Under the pieces are notes generated by a model. The model saw only the letters and a list, made by a program, of their open reading frames with translations. It was not told the origin of the DNA and made no database searches. 64,000 bases of DNA from contig NW_023998491.1 in the NCBI RefSeq assembly GCF_014805625.2, positions 1,072,730 through 1,136,729 on the forward strand, given 5' to 3'. Numbering within the stretch: the first letter of the stretch is position 1; each line of letters opens with the position of its first letter. Below, piece by piece: positions 12,918-24,170 of the stretch. The stretch is from Glossina fuscipes. Lineage: Eukaryota > Arthropoda > Insecta > Diptera > Glossinidae. Position numbers and translations under genes: made by a program.

Positions 12918-13444
12918 TAAAATCAATGCAAAAAAACTAAAATGCTATCTAGTACGATGGTGATGGCAGTGATGGAGAATTTTGGAGACTCCACAAATAG
13001 TACGTAATGAAGAAGCAAAAAAGAAGAGGAATTTTCCAAAAGCACAACAGTAAACCAATTTTTAAGACAAACCCCATTTTCAAGGTAAGAATTGAATTTC
13101 AAGAGAAGAAAAATTATGATTTGAGTTCTTTAGAAGCGGTTGAGAGCGGAACCTTGGCAAGACCTTGACATAAGCCGCATTAAATGTTGTTATTCGAAAT
13201 TATTTCGCCTATTCATAATTATCTTAAGCCTTCAGAAAGACGAATCTGGTTATCCGCCTAGATACATTGCTCCGTATTTTAGGAAAAATATTTTGCTTTC
13301 ATTTTGCCGCACTCTTCTCACTGCTTTTCGAAATTATTGACTACAACAACAAATAAGAAATTAATACTCGGTCGTGACTGAATCTTTTGTACGCACCATA
13401 GTCGATCCGAAAAAAAAAAAATTAAATATTATTAAATTTTAATA
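12918..13444. other. Non-coding stretch between mariner MITE and DINE-like repeat
   Basis: No supported gene. A short open frame at 13140-13340 has no recognisable domain and no codon pattern distinguishing it from background. Confidence 0.5.
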
Positions 13445-13945
13445 CACTATCGGGTGGGTGCGGCTGATTTTTTCTATTTTCAGAATCAAGGTACAGAACT
13501 TCATTTAGTATGTGTCTTGTACTTTATAGGTAACAAGAAAAAAGCAGGGTAAGCAGAAGTGTTCACAGTTTTACTCAGTGGGCGTTATAGGTGCGTTCTT
13601 TGGACAGTTTGTGTAATTTTCAAATTCTTTTTCAAGTTTGTGGACGATATCTTCGTTTTTTCGAACAGGAGAATGCTTACCATGGACACTGCATAGTTGC
13701 GCAGGCGGACAGATGGACAATTGAAGGGATTCTGGATTTGAGACTGGCCAAGAATTTATATACCTTATGCAGTTTTTGAAGCCTACTGCATATATATATA
13801 TATATATATAAATTCACTATACAACTGAGTGGGCGTAGCCGATGGAGGTACTACAGCATGGCTCATTATATCTTCAAATTTTTGTATATGTAAACAGTGA
13901 AATCCAGTTTTTTATTCCTTTTGAAGAACAGAAGTTCTCACAGTT
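13445..13945 (-). mobile_element. DINE-1-like repeat, family B copy 2 (fragment)
   Basis: On the minus strand, about 13795 downward gives GGCTTCAAAAACTGCATAAGG, TATATAAATTCTTGGCCAGT, CTCAAATCC and CCATCTGTCCGCCTGCGCAA. This matches the second block of the family B copies at 10575 and 48455. It ends near 13445 with the reverse complement of CAGCCGCACCCACCCGATAGT, resembling the GGGCGTAGCC-type ends of other copies. A further short piece (13818-13945) begins with the same ACTGAGTGGGCGTAGCCGAT motif, so two remnants may lie side by side. No coding capacity. Confidence 0.55.
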
Positions 13946-14733
13946 TATTTCCAATGATTTCACGACGTGGTCTCATGTACCTTAAGCACTCACTGCGAAA
14001 AATTTGCAGTAACCAACTCAATGCTTAAGGCTGACAAAAAGTTCAAGTGTTCGCAATTGTTAATATAACTTAGTTAGCCTAGAAAAATAAATTCTTGGAC
14101 TAAAGTAAGCTGATTATCGGCTCTGTTCGTAAGAGAAAAAGATAAGGAAATTTTCTGTGCAGACTCTCATTTCAAAAAAGGTAAATAGTTTTCTGATACT
14201 ATCTTCGACTTTTAAGATGTCTATAGGACTTGTCCGTCCGAATGCGAATCGTGGTATTGGGGAGAAAAGTTTTGGCAGTCAGTTTTTCTTGCAAGAATAC
14301 CCCATGCTTTGGAGTAATTCAGGTTTATGAGGTATCAACAGGCTTAAGGATTATATGATAAACAATAGGAGGATGGGAGAAGAAGACCATTGCTTCTTCC
14401 TTGCGTGCTGGTACTGAACTTCAGCAATGGTTCATAAAAAGATGTTCTCAGTAAATTTGATCAATTTTTTTGGCACAAAAATGCTTCAGTATCCTTTAAC
14501 ACGGCCGCCGGGGAAATTTTCCATCATTTACAACCTTTCGGAAGAACACTTTACAAATAAAGAATTTTGAAAATCATTTCAAATCGCATTAGCTTTCCAA
14601 AAATTTTTTATATTTGCCTTGACATATCAAAATATGGAAAATTCAGTTGTAAAAAATTATCTGTCGGTTGTGGTTGCGTTTTAAAGGAATTTGTTTTAGA
14701 GAAATTGATAAATTGTAATTTTCACACCCCATC
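13946..14733. other. Upstream region of the S-Lap gene
   Basis: This is the 5' flank of the aminopeptidase gene. No clear TATA box, initiator or known testis element can be assigned by eye. A short GTCCGTCCG run near 14229 may be a relic of a DINE-like repeat. The open frame that overlaps the gene start (14567-14755) has no recognisable content. Transcription start is unknown. Confidence 0.4.
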
Positions 14734-16545
14734 ATGTTTAAAATGCTACGTTTGAATGCCTCCGCGAAATGCATCGCAAATATTTTTAATCCGATGCGCA
14801 GATATGCTCATCAGGCCATTAATCAGATGCTGCAATTGCAACACACCGAAATCTGTGCAGATTCTCCGTCCCGGGGTTTAGTCCTGGGAGTATACGCTGA
14901 TGAGGACGATAAGACAGATACAGGCATTCTGACGCCAGCAGCGTGGCGCTACAATGTTTCGAGAACGAACGGACGTTTGATTGAGGTGCTGCGCATGTCA
15001 GGCCCAATGCCTAAACGAGGCGAAGCAAGGATTCTGTTTGCCGTGGAAGTTGATAAAACTCCCTACTACTCGGCTGTTGCTGTCGTTGGTTTAGGCAAAG
15101 AATGCTTAGGCTACAATCCTTACGAGTTACTTGATGAGCAAAAGGAAACTATTCGTCGGTCCGTCGCGAAGGCCTGTATGGAATTGGGTAGAATAGATAC
15201 AAGTCGTATTGAGGTCGAAGATTGTGGGCACGCTGAGTCCGCCGCCGAAGGCGCAGCGTTGGGTATATGGGCGTATCAAGAGCTAAAAAGTAGAAGCGCT
15301 CGCATTACTATACCCGCTATTGACCTGTACACCACCAAAGAAAGCGTCTGCGATCTTGAAGGGTGGCGTATTGGTCTCCAGAAAGCGGCAGCGCAAAATC
15401 TAACACGTCAGCTGCAGGAAATGCCCGCAAACCTTTTGACACCGACCACGTTCGCCCAAAACGTCGTTGAAGTATTGTGTAAGTCTGGCGTAAATGTTGA
15501 GGTTAAAGTCGAAGGATGGGCGGAGAGCCAAGTAATGAATGCCTTTTTGTCAGTCGGAAAGGCATCTTGCGAACCGCCCATCTTTTTAGAGCTCAGTTAC
15601 TATGGAACATCGCCCGAAGAAAGGCCGATCGTTTTAGTAGGGCAAGGGGTAACATACGATTGTGGTGGTCTTTGCCTAAAAGATTGTCCAACGCTAAAAT
15701 GGATGCGTGGCGACATGACTGGAGCAGCAGTCGTTGTTGCAGCATGCCGAGCAGTAGCGGCGTTGCGTTTACCGGTAAATTTGTTGATTTTTTGAAAATC
15801 AAAAAAAAAAAAAAATTATTATTTATTATTAATTATTATTAAAACGCAGGTGAATATAAGAGGTCTGATACCGCTTTGCGAGAATGTGATGGGCTGTAAT
15901 TCATTTCGTCCTGGGGATACCGTGAAAAGCATGAACGGAAAGCACATCAAAATTAATTGTACTGATCATGAAGATATTTTAGTTTTGGCCGATACACTAT
16001 TGTATGCTCAAAATTTTTGTCCTAAATGCATTGTCGACGTCGGTAATACATCCCCATGGTCGCATGATGTTTTGGGAGAGGCCGCGAGCGGTGTTTACAC
16101 CAATTCAGAAATTTTATGGCAGCAAATTAAACATGCCAGCATGCATACGGGGGATCGGGTGTGGCGTATGCCTTTATGGGACTATTACACCAGTGAAGTA
16201 ACAAAAACTGATTCCGCTGATTTAGCAAATTATGGTGCTGGTCGTGGCGGACGGCCATGCAAGGCTGCTGCGTTTCTAAGAGAATTTGTACCTTGTGGCC
16301 AATGGATGCATATTGTACGTAAAATCACATAATCTTATATACATACATACATACACTCATACAATAAACTTTTTTGTTCTCCCTTTGCAATGCAGGATTC
16401 TTCGAATGTCATGACTACAAAAGGCACCACCTTCGAATATCTACGCGCAGGCATGGCCGGTCGTCCAACACGTACTCTGATTGAATTTATCGCTCAGACT
16501 ATTTGCAAGGACACAGCTCCTAAGTTTCCTAAAAAGCAAAACTAA
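14734..16545 (+). CDS. Sperm-leucylaminopeptidase-like protein (M17 family, probable pseudoenzyme)
   Basis: Three exons, 14734-15774, 15850-16314 and 16396-16545, encode 347 + 155 + 49 = 551 residues. This is about the length of Drosophila S-Lap proteins. Both introns (75 and 81 bp) are phase 0 with GT...AG ends. The N-terminus (MFKMLRLNASAKCIANIF, NPMRRYAH) is basic with no acidic residue, like a mitochondrial presequence. An M17 N-terminal domain follows to about residue 210, then the catalytic domain with VGQGVTYDCGGLCLK (302-316), MRGDMTGAA (324-332) and INCTDHEDILVLAD (382-395). Mapped by spacing on bovine lens leucine aminopeptidase, D309, K316, D327, D386 and E388 match Asp255, Lys262, Asp273, Asp332 and Glu334. 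The metal-ligand Lys250 is Gln304 and the catalytic Arg336 is Ile390. Loss of both suggests little or no peptidase activity. Drosophila S-Laps are abundant in the paracrystalline material of sperm mitochondrial derivatives; the same role here is inferred. Met at 14743 is an alternative start. It has no partner gene nearby in the window. Confidence 0.93.
15775..15849 (+). other. S-Lap intron 1
   Basis: A 75-bp intron. The donor is CCG|GTAAAT and the acceptor AACGCAG|GTGAAT. It holds a poly-A run and an ATT-rich stretch. Splicing joins codon 347 (Pro) to codon 348 (Val) in phase 0 and restores the M17 reading, with the Asp255-to-Asp332 spacing of 77 residues exactly conserved (309 to 386). Confidence 0.9.
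16315..16395 (+). other. S-Lap intron 2
   Basis: An 81-bp intron. The donor is CATATT|GTACGT and the acceptor TTTGCAATGCAG|GATTCT. It contains (ATAC)n repeats. Splicing in phase 0 gives GQWMHI followed by DSSNVM, the arrangement expected near the M17 C-terminus, and exon 3 ends with GRPTRTLIEFIAQTICKD and a short basic tail. Confidence 0.9.
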
Positions 16546-19500
16546 AATCGGTCTCTCCCGCTTGTCATAATGCTGCTAATTAAATTTTTCATCCATTTCA
16601 AGCACTTTCTCCGTTTGGTGTTGTTACATACAGCATTGTTTGATTGTTAGTAATATCCGTTAAATTCTATGTGAACATCGTATATATTTGTCTTAACATA
16701 TTTTTACATATAAATCTATATAAAAAAAGCTATCTAAACCGATGTCTCGTGGACTTTAATGTAATCGGGAAAAAATCTGGAACCTAAGAGGCTTGTTTTG
16801 CTTGACCCATCCTAAACGATGCATTCTATGAAGCATAACTGTGAGGGTTTAGTAGCTGTGACTGGCTATTAGATCTGACGGTGTTCTACAAATTGCCTTT
16901 TTTTTGCTTAGTAGTGGTTCATCAAAGTTTTTATGATTCATTTATTAGGATCAATGAAATTATGACATTATGTGTATGCTAAGAAATATCTAATAGTTGA
17001 GCGCACTGCGGCAGCAATCTTGAATATTGAGATTTCCGAAAGGGACTGAGCAAATCTTTCCATAGCGTTTCCATAACAAACCGCAGAATTTTTAGCCTGT
17101 GAACCTGTGCAGTTCTGCAGAAAATCCATACCTCCTGAAGGCTTTATATTTCGTTGCTCGAGCGTATATAATCGGTTCGGACGTCAGCTGGTGCGAGACT
17201 GCCGCTTAACGTAGCATTAGTGCTGCACGCATCACTTTCGATCCCAATAACCACACTTAAGAGATGTAAGCATGAAAAGCTGCCGGCCTAGCTGTACTTC
17301 GGGCTGGCCACTCCATTGTCGATCTGAATTCGCATTTTACATGGCTTAGTACATGGCTTGTCTCTCTCTCTCTCTCTCCCTAAAATGCCGGCAATAAGAT
17401 TAAACAATTAAACGGTACTGAAAATTGCTATGTTTTTATTTTGGTGAACCCTGGGAGCTATGTAAGACAAACTACGTAGATTTTTTCATATGAACGCGGA
17501 GGTAGTAATATCCCCTTTAAAATTTTCTCTTTTATATGACGTAGACATGTACAATATTTGCTATTAAAAATCTGATCATTGGTTTACTGTTATTCTTTAT
17601 AAATACCTTATCCTGAGGAGACTTCACCGTAATAAGACTTTGACTTTAATGTGCTTAATAATTGTTGTATGTGAGAAAAAGGCAAAATATGTTTTCTCTT
17701 GTTGAGCATTATTCGAAATGAATTTTCTTACGGCAGAAATCCTTACATTTTTGGTTATGAAGGAATGTAAAGCGAGAAGCCAGTGAAAAACTTTTCTTTG
17801 ACTTGTCGAAGCCAATCCGGACGCAATATACAGGGTGAACATTGTTTTGTTGTAAATACATTAAATCCAGATGAAGAGAAAATCTTATTTTGGACGGACT
17901 TGAGCTATTTTCTTGATACTGATTCTTCTCTACTAATAGGTGAATGCTTTGAGTTCGCAAAATTGTTTTTTCTTTTTTTTTTTCATTTATCAACCGCACA
18001 AATCCTTAAGTAAGTGTAAATATAAAATTGATTTAAAATATTTTCAATAAAATTTCACACATACATATACAATTTTCCTCTTAATCTATTTCGTTTTCCT
18101 TAGCTTTGGTTTTTTTTTTTTTTTACGTTTTGTTCAGAAATAAAATTAAATTTCAACTTATTTCCACCGCCTGCTCACATAATGTATGGATACCTTTAGA
18201 AGGCATTTAAAAGCTTGAGTGAGACCAATTAATGCATATTTCAGAAATCGTTTAATGTTCTGTTCTGTTCTGTTGTTAAAATAAAGGGATGATAAGAAAA
18301 TGTCCCAGAATTGCCGCAAAAAAGCTCTCACAGCAATGGGTGATTAGTCTGTGACGGACATATTCAAGAATGAGTTAATTTAACAACTTCCGAAACCTTG
18401 GAAGCTCTCAACCAAATGGCACAGTATAATGTTATTGAAGAGTTTCGTACCGTCTCCATTGCATTATGCGATTTTTACCCTAACGTAGTTAACAAATCGT
18501 CATATTCGGACTCAATTCCTAATACGGTAGACCCATATAATTGATGCACTTGGAATCACTTGGTGAAGGTATAACCCTTACCGACCAATTGCACTTATTT
18601 CATGCTATGGCCACTTCCTATCTCTGGGCGTTTTACACATGCCGAAAACATCCTCTAAAGGATGTTGTCGTCAATTAGGAAAAAAGAAAAACGATAAGAA
18701 AAGAAAACGAACGCGTCATCATTGTAAGAAGAAGACATTACGAGAGACAAGAATTTCAAGTCTCAATACCTTGCTACCCCCATATGTAAACGATACCTTT
18801 TACAAACCGAAACACAAAGTAAGCATACTCTGATTTGTCGCTACTCGGGGTATAAAAACTTACGTATCATTCTTTGTTTTGTTGAGTAGTTTTCTAACAA
18901 AATTCTTAAAAGTTTCTTTTCTTACTTTTTTCAAAAGAAAAAAAAGCAACAAAAACAAAAAAAAAAACTGTTTGTTGGAAAGACGAAGAGATGGAAAAAA
19001 AAAGAAAGTTAAAACTTAGGGATTAAAGAATTTTCTATTCAAAAATTCAATTTCGAATATTATCTCATCTACTATGAGCGTTGACTCTTTTTTTTTCACT
19101 CCCGTATGAAATGTCATATATAGTTAACGTTTAAAGTGAAAAAAATGATATTTTTATATAAAATCAAATTAATTTTAATAAGATTTTTCATTCATTTCAT
19201 CATCATCATCACACACACACAAAAACCTCATAATGTCAAGAAAATTTCAATCAATAAATGAAACGAATGAAAATTTAAAGGCATCGCTTTAAAGGGACAC
19301 ATGGAAAATGCGCCTATTTTTTTAGATGAATCACAAAAAATGAGGCCATGCTCCGCCGCCGTTTGCAATGCAAAAAGTACGGATTGATACATCTACATGT
19401 ACAGGGCAATATATTCTTCATCGGTTTAGTCATATTTGTGTGCAGATCCGGCTGATGAACTTTACAAATCCACAGAAGTATCTTACTGGATATGTACATA

Positions 19501-21178
19501 GATATGTAGTCGTTTGGATTGCAGAGATATGGTTTAAAAATGCAATATGCGAAGGATAAGTAAATGTTATCCGAAGAATGTCGTGTAGTAAACAATTTTC
19601 AACAATTTCAGGCCAAATTGCAACAATAACTCAACTCAACTGAATATTGAATCGAAAATAACAATAACCAGGAATTTTCCTTGGCTTGGGTGAGAACGTT
19701 ATGAGGCCAACAGGAAATAGGAAGTACTGTACGGCCATGGTTCATACCCATTACAAAGATGGGCACTTGCTCCGGCCTATGGGTCCTACTTTCTTCTTTC
19801 AACCCCAAACCTGATAAAAAAAGGACCAAATTAGCACTTTGTTGTCCCTGTGTCCATATGCCCAGAGATCAGGCATCGAATTTAAAAAAAAAGTGTACCT
19901 CAGCCAAGGTCTCGAACTGAAAAGGAAATCAAGTGCTTGTACTCAACGTTATATTCTTGAGTATTTGTATGTAAGCATTGTATGTAAGTATTTCATATCC
20001 AAATGCCTCTAATGATGCATACGTCCGAGATATTGTTGCGTATAAAAACTCGAATCTCGATGCGTACAACTTTCTTCCTTAATTCTGCTTGCAATTAAAA
20101 TTAATTACAATTATTATCATCCTTAATGTCCAGAAAATGCCACGTCATGCCATGAAAATAATGAATGACAAGAATAACTTTTTTTTTTTCTCGAACGCAA
20201 GCGAAACAGACAAAAGTAATGAAATTTTCGATATAAAGGGAGTAAACAAAGTTACAGAAGAAGAAGAAGACGAAGAAGAGGAAGAGAAAAAAAACACTGG
20301 TTACGCAAGAAAAGCTGACTTGACAACGTTTGCATTGCGAAACGGGAAAGGTAGATGTAATAATTAAACGTATGACTTGCCTAATGCCCTCCAGTTTTGT
20401 CGTTCATCAGTTCGAAATGGCGTCGACAAAATTTCAAACTACGCACCAATCAACCCAACTGAGGTTATACTTTAGAAATTGCGGTTAACAAAGGTTTGCA
20501 ACTATAGGAAAGAAACAAAGACTCAGCTTGAATAGCATGTAAAGCGAAACTCTGATTTTGAGAGATAATTTGCGGAGTAACCTTGAAACTTATGATGACA
20601 ATGCAGATGTATGAATGCGCAGACGATGCTGTTGGGAAGAGGAATCTTTGAAATTAAGTTATTCGAGTTTTGTTCTCTACTGTTTGTCTTCTTTTTTTGT
20701 TCTTCTTTCTTCTTCATCTGTAAACGACGAACAACCTTTTGGTATTTACTTGTTGTCATTTTAAACCACTAGAGACTATATTTCATTCAACAGCAACAAC
20801 AACAACAACAACAACAATAACGATACAAAAGAGAGATGGAAATGTGAAGCGAGGGACTGTTTTGCGTCTGATATTGCACGCACGCATACACACACACACA
20901 CACACACAAGCGCAAATGATGTCAGCAATATACAAATAGCAAGGACAAGAACAACTAATACCCAAAACGTTGATGTTGCTGTTGATGATGCATTAAGGAC
21001 ATGAAAGCCTTTTAGAGTAAGGATATTATTTACCAGTTGCACGCATAATAACTTACATTTACATATAATACAAGCCCAATATTTGTAAAGTATCACTTGA
21101 CCAGAAACATGTACATATTGATTGTAGATGATGCATGCATACCGTACAAGAACACTTTACACTCCTACATATATATAC

Positions 21179-21213
<35 letters not shown>

Positions 21214-23755
21214 CACGGAAAAGTTTAATTAGTACTTGATAAGTATTGCAATTCCTGTTTATCCTAAGATTGGATTGAATCGTACTAAGTGCTTAATAGA
21301 AATTTTCTTCAGTTTTACCCAATGAGGAAATCGACGGCTTCTGTTCCGATTCCAGTATTGCTTGTTGCTCTTTGAGACTAATTTATGGAGAACATAGTCA
21401 ATATTGAACATTGACGGTCGATGATTGAAACATTCTGCATTCGTCATTTGTCATTGTAAAGGGTGACTATTAGGATCGAGCACCAGTACATGACATGGGG
21501 ATAAGGGGGATCATTAGGAAACAGATTTTCCTAAAGGTCAAGTTAATCGATGGTAAGGGACTTTTTCCTTTTTATTTAGCCGGTCTGAAGATGTCCCGCT
21601 TATACATCTACATATGTTAGGCTGCCCACGTAGAGAGGACTGTTCGGGAAATTTCGTAAATTTCGCAAGTACTGAAATGTGCTGTGGCTAATAAACCTCG
21701 TCATTCTGCCACGTGTGAATTGGCTTTGGATGTGTTCTACGGGCGACGGTTAACATTAAGAGGAGAGGGCCAGGATTTGCGAATGTGGCGAGTCCAACGA
21801 CGAGATGAAAGATATACATAGAGAGAGGATTGGTTAGATCAAAAAGAGAAATATCTTTGAGGATTCGCAGGCGTACAAACGAGAGTTTAAATCTAGTAAA
21901 CCCTTTAACGTTGGTGTTGAGCATAAAAAACTTTTTTCAAAAATACTTTATGTTTAAAAAGAAATAGTTTCTCGCCCAAATAGCCAGTGGCATGTTTACC
22001 AATATATAAGAGTGGAATGTACTAATGTGTAGTTGGCCTTGCGTTTCTCGCTCTCACCATACAAACCAGTCTTTACAGTGTTAACTACCCAAACATTGCT
22101 GTTAGTCCTCCTTCTTTGTTTTTTTTGCTTATTCTCTTTTTACCTCACTCCCTTGTCCCCTCTCCTCCACTCTCTTGGTAACATATCCTCTTATTGTATG
22201 CATTATGAAAGATAACATTAACGCGGTATTAATACATAAATGTGCATGTATATGTGTGTGCATTTTTGAATTTATATAAAAAAGCGAGCCACCATATCTC
22301 GACAAACAACATAAACTTACAGCAGCACGTGGTCATACACGAGGAGAAAGTATTTAATTCGTATATGTATGTATGTGCATCCGTAGATATACTTTGCTTT
22401 TCACTGACGTGTACTCTCGAATATAGATAGAAAGAATCTAGTACAAGCTCGCACACAAATTATAGGATTTGTTATGGAATGAATATGAAAAAAAGCACAA
22501 AAATGTTGTGGTTTTGGTTGAAACTTACACACAAACAGCCTTAAAAAATGTGTACAGACAGGGAACGCTATAGGGAAAAACAGAGAGAGGGAGTGCGAGA
22601 GAGAGAGAGAGAGAAAGAAAATGATAAATTGTTACAAGCGTCCGCTTATAAATATGTATTGTGTGTGTGTGTGCGTGTGTGTGCATGGGAGAGAGAGGGA
22701 GTGGGACTATTGTTACTATTTCCTTTAGGTGTTAGTTGGTGTTTTTGTTTCCTTTCCCGGTTAGTTTGTTTGTTTTTCAAAAATAATTTCATCTTAACCA
22801 ACTTACGCACTAGACCCGATAAAGCTTATGAACGTTTGGTCATATAAGCAATAACTCATCCGCACTTACGCAGTATTACATACCCAGCAAAAATTCCTGT
22901 TCATATAAACAACATCTATTTTTGAAATGGAACGCGTGCACAGGCTTGCACATGTTTATTGCATTTCTGGGACTATTCTCCCTCTCCCTCTCACTCTCAC
23001 TCTCTCTCGATTTTAATATTAAAAATAAAATATATCTACAAACTGCGGCTAGGAGCATCAGTACCTCTTTGTTGCTGATATTATTATTATTGTTGTTGTT
23101 GTTGCTGTTAGTTGGTAGCTGTTGTTAATCACCGTTCACACTATATCGTGTTGGTTTAAGATATTTCTCTAGTTTTTTTCTTTTTTTTTTTTTGCAGTAA
23201 TGAACACAGACACATGCTGACATAATTTATTTTTACGTTTTATTCCCGGCTCGCTGCTTTAATATTGTGTTCAAGCATACATATATATATTTATACGATA
23301 TTAATAGATTGTGATAAATACATATTTTCATGTGATATATGTTTACATTAGATTTGCATTAAAGAAGCCTTTCATTCCATTGCTACTCGTTGCATAAGGT
23401 GTAGAAAAAGTGTTAACGCGAAACAATTTGTTGGAATGCGCTTGCAAAACAGACCTCGCCGATCTCTGTGATTAGGAAAGTAAGGATGTGCAAATTACTC
23501 TCCTTCACTGCTAAGTTATACGTCAAGAGAAAGAAAGAAAAATATATCGAGGCAACAACGATGGGAATAATTTTTTCAGAATCGTTGTTCGTAATAATCG
23601 TCCGAGTTCGCGGTCCGTATTATTTTAAAAAATATAAATTTTTTTTTTCGTAATTCTGCGTAGAAAAAAAGTTCAAAAGTAAATACAACAAGCAATGTAT
23701 CCGAGTGTGGTCGATCCACTTTTCCTTGAAAAAAAAAGAAACCTCGATACTCTAT
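16546..23755. other. Long non-coding stretch downstream of S-Lap
   Basis: No supported gene in about 7.2 kb. Visible structure includes a (CT)n tract near 17360-17377, a (TTCTG)n tract at about 18257-18274, poly-A/poly-T patches near 18950-18970 and 20180, an acidic-coding GAA/GAG tract at 20257-20287, a (CAA)n tract at 20791-20818 followed by (CA)n near 20886-20909, and a long TA/TGTA palindromic tract at 21167-21213. Further on are (GA)n near 22596-22617, (GT)n near 22660-22684, (CT)n near 22978-23008 and (TTG)n near 23088-23105. None of the short open frames shows a recognisable domain. Confidence 0.55.
16579..16584 (+). promoter_or_regulatory. Possible polyadenylation signal for S-Lap (ATTAAA)
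   Basis: ATTAAA lies 33 bp after the stop codon. It is the commonest variant of AATAAA. No canonical AATAAA is seen in the next 150 bp, but the region is AT-rich and chance matches are likely. Confidence 0.3.
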
Positions 23756-24170
23756 ACTACTGAATAGGCGTAGCCGATTTTCTTTATTCTCCCATAGATA
23801 ACTTCGTTACTATTAAAGATAATTTTTTTTCTTTTTTGGTAACAGGTGTACCCAATACCAATTTCCCTCCTGGACGTATTATCAGCGCCGACCAGCGTGC
23901 AAGGATTTGTAATATTTCCAATGTGCCAAATTTAAAGGCGATAGCTTTATTTTTGCGACCTAGAGAGAGGCTACCTAAAACGTTACAATGAGTGATAGAC
24001 AGACAGGTAGATGAACCCACACGCTTAAATCGATTCAGTTTGATTGATGACTGATCAAGAATATGTATACTTTGTAAGGTTTTTGAAGCGCTTTCTGAAG
24101 GTTGCAAACATTTTGACAAAACATTTCGAACATCCTTCAATGATATAAAAAGTGAAACATATGAAGCCCA
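23756..24170 (-). mobile_element. DINE-1-like Helentron repeat, family B copy 3
   Basis: Read on the minus strand from about 24170, it gives AACCTTACAAAGTATACATA, TTCTTGATCAGTCATCAATC, ATCGATTTAAGCGTGTGGG and CTACCTGTCTGTCTATCACT. This is the DINE-1-type core in the same order as the + strand copies at 10129, 47932 and 59664. The far end has the reverse complement of AATAGGCGTAGCCGATTTT. This copy is short and seems to lack the second block. No coding capacity; limits are approximate. Confidence 0.65.

Noticed and set aside
14222..14240. A GTCCGTCCG run upstream of the S-Lap gene
   Set aside because: I considered another DINE-like copy, but the flanking blocks (head and tail) are not recognisable. 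It may be a relic only.
14567..14755. A short open frame overlapping the S-Lap start
   Set aside because: It is in another frame, lacks any family resemblance and ends within the first exon of the real gene.
16354..16359. AATAAA just after exon 2 of S-Lap
   Set aside because: It lies inside intron 2. Using it as a poly-A signal would remove the conserved M17 C-terminus that exon 3 clearly encodes, so at most it gives a minor short form.
20089..20367. An acidic (Glu-rich) open frame
   Set aside because: The acidic stretch is a GAA/GAG microsatellite; no flanking domain supports a gene.
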